A stretch of DNA of 64,000 nucleotides from Streptococcus halichoeri. GTDB taxonomy: Bacteria; Bacillota; Bacilli; Lactobacillales; Streptococcaceae. The notes under the pieces are model-generated. The model was not told the DNA's origin. It saw only the letters and a list, made by a program, of their open reading frames with translations, and searched no databases. The stretch covers positions 1 to 64,000 of the forward strand of contig NZ_WLZU01000002.1 of assembly GCF_009870755.1 (NCBI RefSeq), read 5' to 3'. Of this stretch, positions 54,771-64,000 are shown in pieces. A program made the translations under genes and the position numbers. Numbering within the stretch: the stretch's first letter is position 1; each line of letters begins with the position of its first letter.

Positions 54771-54814
54771 AACACCCCAATTGTTAGAGTTTTTGGCTAA
54801 CTTTTGGGGCGTTG
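54771..54814. terminator. Bidirectional terminator after pflC and the BMP gene
   Basis: AACACCCCAA / TTGGGGCGTT arms with inner TTAG/CTAA pairing, between convergent genes. Confidence 0.8.
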
Positions 54815-54883
54815 GTCATTATTAAGGTAGGGGTAAACCCTCTATATATTATTCTTATTTTGTTCTTCGTAGGCTTTTTGTGG

Positions 54884-55927
54884 TTATTTTTCAGGGACTG
54901 TAATTTTACCAGCGGTGATATCTTTGCGGGCTTGGTCTACAGCTGCTTTGACCTCTGCTGGCAAATCTTTGGTAGTTAGATCAACACCGTCTTCTTTAAT
55001 CCCAAAGCGGTTAACTTTGCCACCTGGAAAGGTATCTTTTTCAGTCATCGCAATAACTTTTTGCATTGTTTTACCGACTTCTTTAATGCTAGAAGCTAAA
55101 ACGAAGTTGGCTTTTTTCCCTGATTTATCCGTGTAATGGCCTTCGGCTTTTTGGTCACGATCCACGCCAATGACCCAGACTTTATCAGCTTGCGAACGTT
55201 TTTCATTGATGGCTTTAGCTTCATTGAAAACACCTGCTCCGGTACCGCCTGCTGCTTGGTAGATTACATCAGCGCCACTAGCATACTGCGTTGCTGCAAT
55301 GGATTTTCCCTTGGCTGCATCAGCAAAAGAACCAGCATAGGTAATGGTTAATTTAATAGAAGGATCGACGGATTTAACACCAGCTGCAAAGCCGCTTTCA
55401 AAACGCTTAACAACTGTCCCTTCCATACCACCAACAAAACCAATTTTTTTGGTTTTTGTTGTCTTGGCTGCGGCAACACCTGCCAGATAAGCTGCTTCGT
55501 TATCAGCAAAGGTGATGCTAGCAACGTTGTCTTTGCCTTCAATCACATCATCGACAATGGCATATTTGGTATCTTTGTTGTGTTCAGCTGCTTTTTTAAT
55601 AGCATCTGTCAGGTTAAAGCCAATCCCAAATACTAAATTATAGCCGCTAGAAGCCGCTGTTTCAAGATTGGTCACATATTCAGATTCGTTGGACGATTGG
55701 AAATAATCAAAGCCGCGGCCTTTTTGTACGTGTTGCGATTTTCCCCAGGCCTGCAATCCTTCCCAAGCAGATTGATTAAAGGATTTGTCGTCAATTCCTC
55801 CCTGATCTGTCACCATAGCGACCTTGAGTTTCGTTTCTGAAGCATCTTTAGATCCCTTCTGTGAACATGCACCTAACGTCAGCACAGCCAGAGCAGTAAG
55901 AGATAATGAGACTATTTTTTTGTTCAT
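54884..55927 (-). CDS. BMP/PnrA-family nucleoside-binding lipoprotein
   Basis: 347 aa from ATG 55927 (AAGGAGG 11 nt upstream). Signal peptide with lipobox LGAC. BMP/TmpC domain: VAMVTDQGGIDDKSFNQSAW, VFGIGFNLTDAI, KIGFVGGMEGTVVKRFESGF, IYQAAGGTGAGVFNEA, WVIGVDRDQ. Homologues (PnrA, BmpA) bind purine or pyrimidine nucleosides for an ABC importer. The ATPase and permease genes are not adjacent. Located next to purA, which fits purine supply. Confidence 0.92.
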   Translation of the reverse strand: MNKKIVSLSLTALAVLTLGACSQKGSKDASETKLKVAMVTDQGGIDDKSFNQSAWEGLQAWGKSQHVQKGRGFDYFQSSNESEYVTNLETAASSGYNLVFGIGFNLTDAIKKAAEHNKDTKYAIVDDVIEGKDNVASITFADNEAAYLAGVAAAKTTKTKKIGFVGGMEGTVVKRFESGFAAGVKSVDPSIKLTITYAGSFADAAKGKSIAATQYASGADVIYQAAGGTGAGVFNEAKAINEKRSQADKVWVIGVDRDQKAEGHYTDKSGKKANFVLASSIKEVGKTMQKVIAMTEKDTFPGGKVNRFGIKEDGVDLTTKDLPAEVKAAVDQARKDITAGKITVPEK

Positions 55928-56104
55928 TGAAAAATGAACCTCCTTGAAAAGCAAAATATTTCCCTCGACCGTCACTTGTGAAGAGGAAAATCTAGTATAC
56001 CAGAAAGCTTGATTTTTGCAAAGCATTTTTATTTAATTGTTCGGTATTTCTCAAAAACCAGGAAGACGACTCGCATTTCTTACTGCATTGTTAATAAAAT
56101 AACG

Positions 56105-56137
56105 AAAAAAAGAACTGATTAAGCTCAGCTCTTTTTT
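56105..56137 (-). terminator. purA terminator
   Basis: AAAAAGAACTGA / CAGCTCTTTTTT arms, 23 nt after the purA stop, with T run on the minus strand. Confidence 0.75.
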
Positions 56138-56159
56138 CATTTCTAGGCTAGTTATCCAC

Positions 56160-57509
<1,350 letters not shown>

Positions 57510-57810
57510 CTAGAAAGCAGGGCAGGACTCTCACCTGCAGTTTGTCTTACACTTCATTATAGCAAAAAATGATTTTTTATACCATCGCCGCCTGCATTAT
57601 TAGGAAAAAACGTATTTGGATCCTATAAGACTCAGGTGTAGATGTAAAAAGCCGAATGTTTTTCTTTTTTATCACAGGCTGCTCGGTCTTAGTACTGATT
57701 TTTAATGACATTACCATAATTTCTTTAAGAAAAAAATAAATTGCGGTAAAATATGATAAAGTCCCCTAGGATTAGGGGTCCAAAGTCTATAGAAATCTCA
57801 GAGAAAGACC

Positions 57811-58650
57811 ATGAAAAAAAAGCAACTGATCCGATTTATCCCCCAAATGCCGCGCTGGGCATGGCTACTCCTTTACTTGGCTTGTCTAGTCGTCCTCACC
57901 CAGCTATTACCAGACGCACTAGCCTTTTTGACATCGGTGGCCCTGGCCATTCTTTTCTACCAGACCAGACAGGCACAAAAGCAGCTAACTGCGCAACAAA
58001 TGGCGCAACGCGTTCAGCATTTAAAAGACGTGATTCATTTGGCTGATCGTCAACACGAGCTGCTCGAAGACGCCTTGCTTCGCAATGACTACCAGCAATT
58101 CCAACGAGGCGCTGCTCAGCTATTGCCTAAACTAGAAACGATTAAAGCAGAATCCTTTCAATTACAGCAACAAATCCCCACACATGTCTATCATCGGATT
58201 AACCGCAAGGCCGATGAACTCAAAGTAGATATAAGGCTAAAGCTTGAACAGCTGGAGCTCAAGCAGCAAAGTCCACAATTACTGGGCTTAGAACGCATCC
58301 AGCGGCTTGGGGATGAGGCTTTGACCACACTTTATACTTCCATCCAAAACGACCACCAGCACATTCTTCAAATCATTGAAAAGGCCGATAACAAGGCGGA
58401 ACTGCTGGCGCTCCATGAAAGCAGTATGGCACAGTTTTATGATGTGCTTGAAGGCTATTTAAAGATCAAGGAAGCGCCCAAGGATTTCTACCAGGCTGAG
58501 GAACGCCTGGCACGAGCTATGAGCAGTATGCAGCAATTTGACCTCACACTGGATGAAACGCTTCGACGTCTCAATGAGAGTGATTTAAAAGACTTTGAAG
58601 TGAGTTTACGAATGATGCAAGACCAGACCCCACCAACAAATCATGTCTAA
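57811..58650 (+). CDS. XpaC-like membrane protein
   Basis: 279 aa. Two N-terminal membrane helices (AWLLLYLACLVVLTQLLPDA and ALAFLTSVALAILFY), then a long helical cytosolic domain. This is the 5-bromo-4-chloroindolyl-phosphate hydrolysis (XpaC) family, usually next to telA. Function in the cell unknown, possibly envelope-stress. Forms an operon with telA (18-nt gap). Confidence 0.85.
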   Translation: MKKKQLIRFIPQMPRWAWLLLYLACLVVLTQLLPDALAFLTSVALAILFYQTRQAQKQLTAQQMAQRVQHLKDVIHLADRQHELLEDALLRNDYQQFQRGAAQLLPKLETIKAESFQLQQQIPTHVYHRINRKADELKVDIRLKLEQLELKQQSPQLLGLERIQRLGDEALTTLYTSIQNDHQHILQIIEKADNKAELLALHESSMAQFYDVLEGYLKIKEAPKDFYQAEERLARAMSSMQQFDLTLDETLRRLNESDLKDFEVSLRMMQDQTPPTNHV

Positions 58651-58668
58651 AAAGAAAAAGGAGCTGCT

Positions 58669-59922
58669 ATGGCTGAATTTAACTTTGATAGTGATCAGAT
58701 TGCTAACCAAACCCTCACAAAACCTGATCCCACTACCCAAATGATTACCGAACAAGAACTAGATGCGACTAAACCCGTTGCCTTTTTTGACAATCTCACA
58801 CCTGAACAGCAAACAGCTATTGTGCAAAAGGTTCCCGCTCTGGTTGACCAGTTTATAGCTGACCAAAACGTCCTGTTAGACTTTGGGCAAGCTGCCGTTG
58901 ATGATGTCAACACCACCGTCACCCATATCCTCAAGGAGCAAAAGAAAATTCAGATTCCCCAAGTCGATGAGTTGCTCAAAAACGCCAACAAAGAGCTCAA
59001 TGGTTTTGTAGCCAAGTACAAAGATGTGAGCCCAGCAGATTTGGAAAAGAAACCAAACTTGCTGCAAAAGCTGTTTAAGCAAGGGCGTAGTGGCTTACAA
59101 AACTTCTACTTGGATGCTCAGACCATTGAGCAAAAGATGGATGCCATGGCCGCAGTCGTGGTCAAACAAGAAGACAGTTTGGCACGTAATATCATCGCAG
59201 CTCAGCTATTAATTGAAGAAAACACCAAATCCATTGAAAATTTGGTTGGTGTCATTGCTTTTTTAGAGGCCAGCCAACACGAAGCCACACAGCGAGCTCA
59301 GCAATTACAAGCACAATTAGCCCCACTGACCACTTCAGATGCTGACTACCATGTCTTAACCAATCAACTAGCCCGTACCACCGAGGTGGTCAATACCTTG
59401 GAACAACAACACACCGAATATGTCAGCCGGCTCTATGTCGCTTGGGCGACCTCACCGCAAATGCGAAACTTGATCAAAGTTTCTTCTGATATGCGGCAAA
59501 AATTGGGCATGTTGCGGCGTCATACCATCCCAACTATGAAATTATCCATTGCCCAGCTAGGCATGCTGCAACAGTCTGTCAAATCTGGCCTTGCAGCCGA
59601 TGCCATTGTCAATGCCAATAACACTGCTTTACAGATGCTAGCCGAAACTAGCAAAGAAGCAATCCCCGCCATGGAGCAATCAGCCCAAAACCCTACCTTG
59701 TCTGTCGCTTCTGTAACAGCCCTGGCAGAGAGCCTCGTTGCTCAAAACAAGGGCATCCTTGAAGCTATTGAAGCTGGCCGCAAGAAACGCTCACAACTAG
59801 AAGCAACTATCATCAAATCTGCCGAGACTATTAATGACTCGGTCAAGCTGCAAGATAAAAAAATCATTGAGGCCCTTTTAGAAGAGGGCAAGCATCAGCA
59901 AGACCAGCTGGAAAATAGCTAA
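58669..59922 (+). CDS. telA: TelA-family toxic anion resistance protein
   Basis: 417 aa, largely helical, no signal or membrane segment. TelA family (PF05816): TKPVAFFDNLTPEQQTAIVQ, YLDAQTIEQKMDAMAAVVVK, LARTTEVVNTLEQQHTEYVS, ADAIVNANNTALQMLAETSK. Linked to tellurite, nisin and cell-wall antibiotic tolerance in other Firmicutes; mechanism unclear. AAGGAG lies 6 nt before the ATG. Confidence 0.9.
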   Translation: MAEFNFDSDQIANQTLTKPDPTTQMITEQELDATKPVAFFDNLTPEQQTAIVQKVPALVDQFIADQNVLLDFGQAAVDDVNTTVTHILKEQKKIQIPQVDELLKNANKELNGFVAKYKDVSPADLEKKPNLLQKLFKQGRSGLQNFYLDAQTIEQKMDAMAAVVVKQEDSLARNIIAAQLLIEENTKSIENLVGVIAFLEASQHEATQRAQQLQAQLAPLTTSDADYHVLTNQLARTTEVVNTLEQQHTEYVSRLYVAWATSPQMRNLIKVSSDMRQKLGMLRRHTIPTMKLSIAQLGMLQQSVKSGLAADAIVNANNTALQMLAETSKEAIPAMEQSAQNPTLSVASVTALAESLVAQNKGILEAIEAGRKKRSQLEATIIKSAETINDSVKLQDKKIIEALLEEGKHQQDQLENS

Positions 59923-59980
59923 CCCGCACTTTAGCAGCTAGCTAGCAACGTGCGATTATGGTGCTGGCGCAGACTCTCAG

Positions 59981-60071
59981 GTGATAAGCTAAGGTAATAA
60001 GCTAAGGTAATAAGCTAAGGTAATAAGCTAAGGTAATAAGCTAAGGTGATAAGCTAAGGTGATAAGCGAGG
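59981..60071. repeat. Seven tandem 13-bp repeats after telA
   Basis: Seven units of GTRATAAGCTAAG (R = A or G; last unit ends GCGAGG), 91 nt without gaps, between the telA stop and its terminator. The 13-nt period means any change in copy number shifts spacing but no frame. Probably a slippage-prone VNTR. Confidence 0.9.
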
Positions 60072-60077
60072 CCACAG

Positions 60078-60124
60078 CGATTGAAGGAACTGCCAGTTAG
60101 AGCAAAGCCCTTCAATCGTTTTTT
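60078..60124 (+). terminator. telA operon terminator
   Basis: CGATTGAAGG / CCTTCAATCG arms with a ~21-nt loop, then TTTTTT. From here to gshF (60417) only an AT-rich promoter region is seen. Confidence 0.8.
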
Positions 60125-60417
60125 AGAAAAAAACCAGGCGGTCTCACGTCCTAGACAAGCACCATCAGGCAAGCATTCTTTACTCGCTTAAGTTTAAAAG
60201 TTGCCTCTAAAGAAGAAGCAAACTGACCAACAATATCAAGTAAGAAGAAACTCAACAGCCGCTAGTTTCCTTAACAAGCAAAGGCATGGCTGTTAAGCTA
60301 GCTTCAAGAGCTAGTATTCTGTGTAAAGACCATAGTAATAAATTGTATTTACGACTGTAAAATTGTACACTAAAACAAATGATTACAAACGAAAGGTAAG
60401 CAGAAAAAAAGAACATC

Positions 60418-62685
60418 GTGGTAGTAAATCAACTCTTGCAAAACTTGCCAAAGGGGACTCCTATTTTGGAAGCAACTTTTGGCATTGAACGTGAAGGGCT
60501 GCGGATGTCCTCAGGGCATCACGTGGCACAATCTGCACATCCCAAACCGCTAGGCCAAAGAGACTATCATCCTTATATCCAGACCGATTTTAGCGAAGCC
60601 CAGCTAGAACTCATTACCCCCATTTCCACTAGTACAAAGCAGGCGCATCGGCGCCTCACGGCCATTACCAATGTAGCTCGTAAGTCACTCGAAAATAACG
60701 AGTACATCTGGCCTCTATCAATGCCGCCCTTTCTTAGGGAGGACGATATTACTATTGCACAGCTAAAAAACCCAGACGAAGTTCGCTACCGCCAACAACT
60801 GGCCAAGCAATATGGCAAAAAACTCCAATCCATCTCTGGCATTCATGTCAACATGGGCTTGGGACCACAGCTACAGCAGCAGCTCCATTCGTTGGTTCCG
60901 CATCTAAGTCAGATAGATTTTCAAAATAGTCTTTATCTCAAGTTAGCTCGCCAATTTCTCAATTATCAGTGGTTCATCACCTATCTTTTTGGTGCAACCC
61001 CGCTAGCTGAAGCAGAATTCTATAGCTCTAATCCTGAAAACTTAGTCCGATCACTTAGAGCCAGTCAGGCTTACGGCTATAGCAATCCCGCTGAGCTCCA
61101 TGTTTCGTTTGCCTCCTTGGAAGACTACGTTCACGATATTGAAGCAGCCGTACAGAGCAAACAGCTGGCGCTAGAAAAGGAATTTTATTCAGCAGTACGC
61201 CTGCGAGGGAGCAAGCATTGCCGAGATTACCTCACCCAGGGCATAACCTACCTAGAATTTCGTTCCTTTGATCTTAATCCTTTTGAGCAGCTAGGCATTA
61301 CTCAAGAAACCTTAGATAGTTTTCACTTGCTCTTACTGGCTTTCTTATGGTTAGATGATTTGAAAAAACCAGACCAAGAACTCAACCTTGCAAAAGCCCT
61401 TAATGAACAAATCGCACTAGCTCATCCCCTAGCCCCCTTACCTGAGACAGCTAATCCCAAACCTTTACTAAAAGCCATGCGTGAGCTGGTCGCTCATTTT
61501 GGGCTTGATCCTTACTATCAAGAGCTGGTTGAGCAAATGGCTCGCGCTAGCCAGCAGCCGCAAGAGACGATCGGTGGTCGCTTGGTCAGTGAGGTCACAA
61601 ACCAATCACTGCAAGTTTTTGGCCAAGAAAAAGGCCAAGCCTATCAAAACGAGGCGCTAGCGATTCCCTACGCCTTGCAAGGCTATGAGCAGATGGAGTT
61701 ATCAACACAATTACTCATGTTTGATGCTTTGCAAAAGGGGCTTAACTTAGAAATTCTTGATGAGGATGACCAATTTTTAAAACTATGGTTCAAAGACCAT
61801 GTTGAGCTGGTGAAAAATGGCAATATGACTGCAAAGGACAATTTTGTGGTTCCGCTTGCCATGGCCAACAAGTCAGTCACCAAACGTTTGCTGCGCGATG
61901 CTGGTTTTCCAACACCGACAGGTCAGGAATTTAGCGAGCGCCAGGCAGCCATTGATGCCTTTTCCTATTTGGCACAGCAAGCCATTGTCATTAAGCCCAA
62001 ATCCACTAACTTTGGTTTGGGAATTTCGGTTTTCCAAAAACCACCAACTTTCAAGGACTTTGCTAAGGCGGTTGATCTTGCCTTTGCAGAAGACTCAGCC
62101 ATTATCATTGAAGAATTTGTCGCTGGCACAGAATACCGTTTCTTTGTCCTTGATGGCAAATGCGAGGCTGTCTTACTGCGCGTGCCGGCTAATGTGGTTG
62201 GTGATGGAAAGCACACCATCCGCCAACTGGTCGCCCAAAAAAATGCGAGCCCGCTTAGGGGAAGCAACCATCGCTCACCGCTTGAGAAAATCAAGCTAGG
62301 CGACATTGAGCGCCTCATGTTAGCCCAAGAAGGCTACGATGAAACAAGCATTTTGCCTAAAGGGGTGAGCGTTACCTTGCGCCGTAATTCCAATATCTCA
62401 ACTGGCGGTGACTCTATAGATATGACTGATCAGATGAACCCTTCCTATAAAGCATTGGCTGCGCAAATGGCTCAGGCCTGTGGTGCTTGGGTCTGCGGTG
62501 TTGATTTGATCATTCCAGACTATCGCCTTAAAGCCAGCCAAAACGAGCCTCATTGCAGCTGCATTGAACTTAATTTTAATCCCTTAATGTATATGCACAC
62601 CTATCCCTACAAGGGACCCGGTCAAGCCATTACCCCCAAAATCTTACAAGCCCTATTCCCTGAATTAATCATCTATCCAGGCTAA
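60418..62685 (+). CDS. gshF: Bifunctional glutathione synthase GshF (GshAB)
   Basis: 755 aa, the typical length. N-terminal gamma-glutamylcysteine ligase part (PILEATFGIEREGLRM, QTDFSEAQLELITPI, YLEFRSFDLNPFEQLG) and C-terminal ATP-grasp domain from about residue 480 (RLLRDAGFPTPTG, VIKPKSTNFGLGISVF, IIEEFVAGTEYRFFVLDGKC, LNFNPLMYMHTYP). Makes glutathione from Glu, Cys and Gly in one protein. Start is probably GTG 60418; the ribosome site (AAAGG) is weak and distant. Confidence 0.95.
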   Translation: MVVNQLLQNLPKGTPILEATFGIEREGLRMSSGHHVAQSAHPKPLGQRDYHPYIQTDFSEAQLELITPISTSTKQAHRRLTAITNVARKSLENNEYIWPLSMPPFLREDDITIAQLKNPDEVRYRQQLAKQYGKKLQSISGIHVNMGLGPQLQQQLHSLVPHLSQIDFQNSLYLKLARQFLNYQWFITYLFGATPLAEAEFYSSNPENLVRSLRASQAYGYSNPAELHVSFASLEDYVHDIEAAVQSKQLALEKEFYSAVRLRGSKHCRDYLTQGITYLEFRSFDLNPFEQLGITQETLDSFHLLLLAFLWLDDLKKPDQELNLAKALNEQIALAHPLAPLPETANPKPLLKAMRELVAHFGLDPYYQELVEQMARASQQPQETIGGRLVSEVTNQSLQVFGQEKGQAYQNEALAIPYALQGYEQMELSTQLLMFDALQKGLNLEILDEDDQFLKLWFKDHVELVKNGNMTAKDNFVVPLAMANKSVTKRLLRDAGFPTPTGQEFSERQAAIDAFSYLAQQAIVIKPKSTNFGLGISVFQKPPTFKDFAKAVDLAFAEDSAIIIEEFVAGTEYRFFVLDGKCEAVLLRVPANVVGDGKHTIRQLVAQKNASPLRGSNHRSPLEKIKLGDIERLMLAQEGYDETSILPKGVSVTLRRNSNISTGGDSIDMTDQMNPSYKALAAQMAQACGAWVCGVDLIIPDYRLKASQNEPHCSCIELNFNPLMYMHTYPYKGPGQAITPKILQALFPELIIYPG

Positions 62686-62692
62686 CTCACAA

Positions 62693-62776
62693 AACCTTAT
62701 CTCACTAGACCGAACTTGCCTTTGCTAGCCCTAAAAAGCTCACCTGTCAAGTCAGTGCTGTTGATAAGGTTTTTTG
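62693..62776 (+). terminator. gshF terminator (long loop)
   Basis: AACCTTATC / GATAAGGTT arms, a loop of about 60 nt, then TTTT. The rest of the gap to 63367 (about 590 nt) is AT-rich, with a TATAAT at 63226-63231 as likely promoter of the next gene; nothing else supported. Confidence 0.55.
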
Positions 62777-63367
62777 ATTTGTTGAAAACTAGGCCGTTTG
62801 AAAAATTGCGGCTGCTTGCTAGTTTTGGGCATAAATGACCAGCTAAGTTTGATAGAAACACCTGACACACAAGTAAAAATAACAAGTTAAGCTTGCCCTT
62901 ACAAAAATCAAAGGGGCCAAATACTGTCCAAAGATGAGGATACTTTTTCTCTCTTTAATCTTTTTGCTAAAAAATTTTTTACTTTGGGTCCTTTTTGTAA
63001 TATTTCTCATCCGTGCGCTGAAAGCACTATTTTATACCTTTAAGCCACATTTCCATACAAACATTATTTATTTCTAATATTATTTATAATAAAAAACTCA
63101 TAAAACCTAGTTTAATGACTTTTCGAAAAGAGAAAAATAGTATATATTATAATTACTGCATTTATAGAGCTCATTTTTTCATTTAAAATTTTAACTTATG
63201 AATATAAAATGAGTTTTTGAGGCATTATAATAACTGTAGAATAAAGATGCTAGTTTTCCGATCATCCTGTTAGAGTACTTTCGAAAGTATGGCGGTTCCC
63301 TCACAGTCTTAGAAATGACTAATCTTATTGACAAAGCATCAAAAACGTTAATCACTAAGGAGAATCC

Positions 63368-64000
63368 ATGGATATCATCAAACACCTTTTTTCAAATCAA
63401 CAAGTTCGAAACCTTAACTTAGCTAGGCTATTAAACCAAAAGGATCATCAATGTGACTATTCAGAAATCTGTCATCACCTTGACTGTTCTTTTTTAACCA
63501 TGCAATCAGAAATTGCCCACTTAGCTTCATTCCCTGAAGTTCAAAGCCTTCCTTATATCGAACCTCACTTAACTGTTAGTTATCATCATGAATTTGGCCC
63601 CAGAAAGCTTTACCAATCTATCTTGCTAGAGTCCCCCTCTTGACGTCTGATTGAGGTACTCTTTTTTCAAACCTTTCCCGCACTAGATGATTTGGCTGAA
63701 GAACTCTTTATTAGCCTATCTACCTTAAAACGGCTTATTAAGCGTACAAACCTATACTTACAATTAGGATTTGACTGTATGATTGGCGTGATGGGAATTA
63801 GAAATATTTCTATCATGGGGGAAGAAGAAAAGATCCGTCTACTATATTCTAAATATTTTTCAGAAGCTTATGATAGCCATGTATGGCCCTTTGATGAACG
63901 AGTCGATGAGCAGCTTTTATCACGTCTGCTTAAATTAATTGCTAAAAAAACAGCCAGCAAAATGGACCTCTCACTATTTCACCATTTGAAAATCACTGCC
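63368..64000 (+). pseudogene. mga: Mga-family virulence regulator with internal TGA, cut by window end
   Basis: AAGGAG lies 5 nt before the ATG. The first frame reads MDIIKHLFSNQQVRNLNLAR with an HTH-like segment (CSFLTMQSEIAHLASFPEV) and stops after LLESPS at TGA 63641-63643. The same frame then continues without a break to the window end: RLIEVLFFQTFPALDDLAEE, a second HTH (LFISLSTLKRLIKRTNLYLQ), IMGEEEKIRLLYSKYFSEAY and onward. This order of two HTH domains and a PRD-like region is that of Mga. A single TGA, probably from CGA (Arg) or TGG, inactivates it unless readthrough or an internal start is used. Mga activates M-family genes in S. pyogenes. Confidence 0.85.

Noticed and set aside
59981..60071. 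Possible CRISPR or origin iterons
   Set aside because: 13-bp units without spacers; no replication gene; position behind a terminated operon.

Overview
The window is chromosomal DNA from a pyogenic-group Streptococcus close to S. pyogenes but probably not that species. The evidence is a SpeB-type C10 protease with its Spi inhibitor and a RopB-type regulator, an intact leaderless SIP-like peptide gene, a CAMP factor, three LPXTG coiled-coil (M-like) surface proteins and a Mga-family regulator. It also has a complete kdp potassium operon, which I do not expect in S. pyogenes. I cannot name the species.

Layout. Positions 1-3115 are an AT-rich accessory segment transcribed leftward: a DUF771 phage/ICE-type protein, an XRE-ImmA regulator/protease paired with an unknown partner, and a decayed YefM/YoeB toxin-antitoxin locus. 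Positions 3366-6438 look like an NAD-precursor module: a dicarboxylate-type permease, an orphan nadC behind a 12-bp-arm palindrome, and niaR. Positions 7095-12301 hold a Nik/Opp-type ABC importer whose promoter carries an exact AdcR (zinc repressor) box. Positions 12464-15905 are the speB-spi / SIP / ropB quorum-sensing virulence locus. Positions 16180-21638 are three tandem M-like genes. Each is preceded by a related promoter containing a (TA)n tract of different length (6, 7 and 14 repeats), and the same element with (TA)5 stands 30 kb away in front of a small secreted repeat protein at 51066-51641.

The middle (22000-46267) holds cfa, a DHA2 efflux pump beside an isochorismatase-fold protein lacking the usual cysteine, a FemX/MurM-like aminoacyltransferase, kdpDE and kdpFABC (with an extra 31-aa ORF before kdpF), a CPBP protease beside a broken ABC-2 permease inside 33-bp direct repeats, a secreted SSURE-repeat (fibronectin-binding type) protein, a flavoprotein, a prolyl-tRNA deacylase-type protein, and an HssRS/HrtBA-like haem-stress locus with a minisatellite upstream of its regulator.

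The right part (46546-64000) holds a glycyl-radical enzyme pathway (activase, pflD-type enzyme, FSA-type aldolase, glycerol dehydrogenase, SorC and DeoR regulators) without a neighbouring PTS. It then carries a nucleoside-binding lipoprotein, purA, xpaC-telA, gshF, and a Mga-family gene interrupted by an in-frame TGA and cut by the window end. The most interesting systems are the SIP-RopB-SpeB circuit, the (TA)n-tract regulon and the AdcR-box importer.
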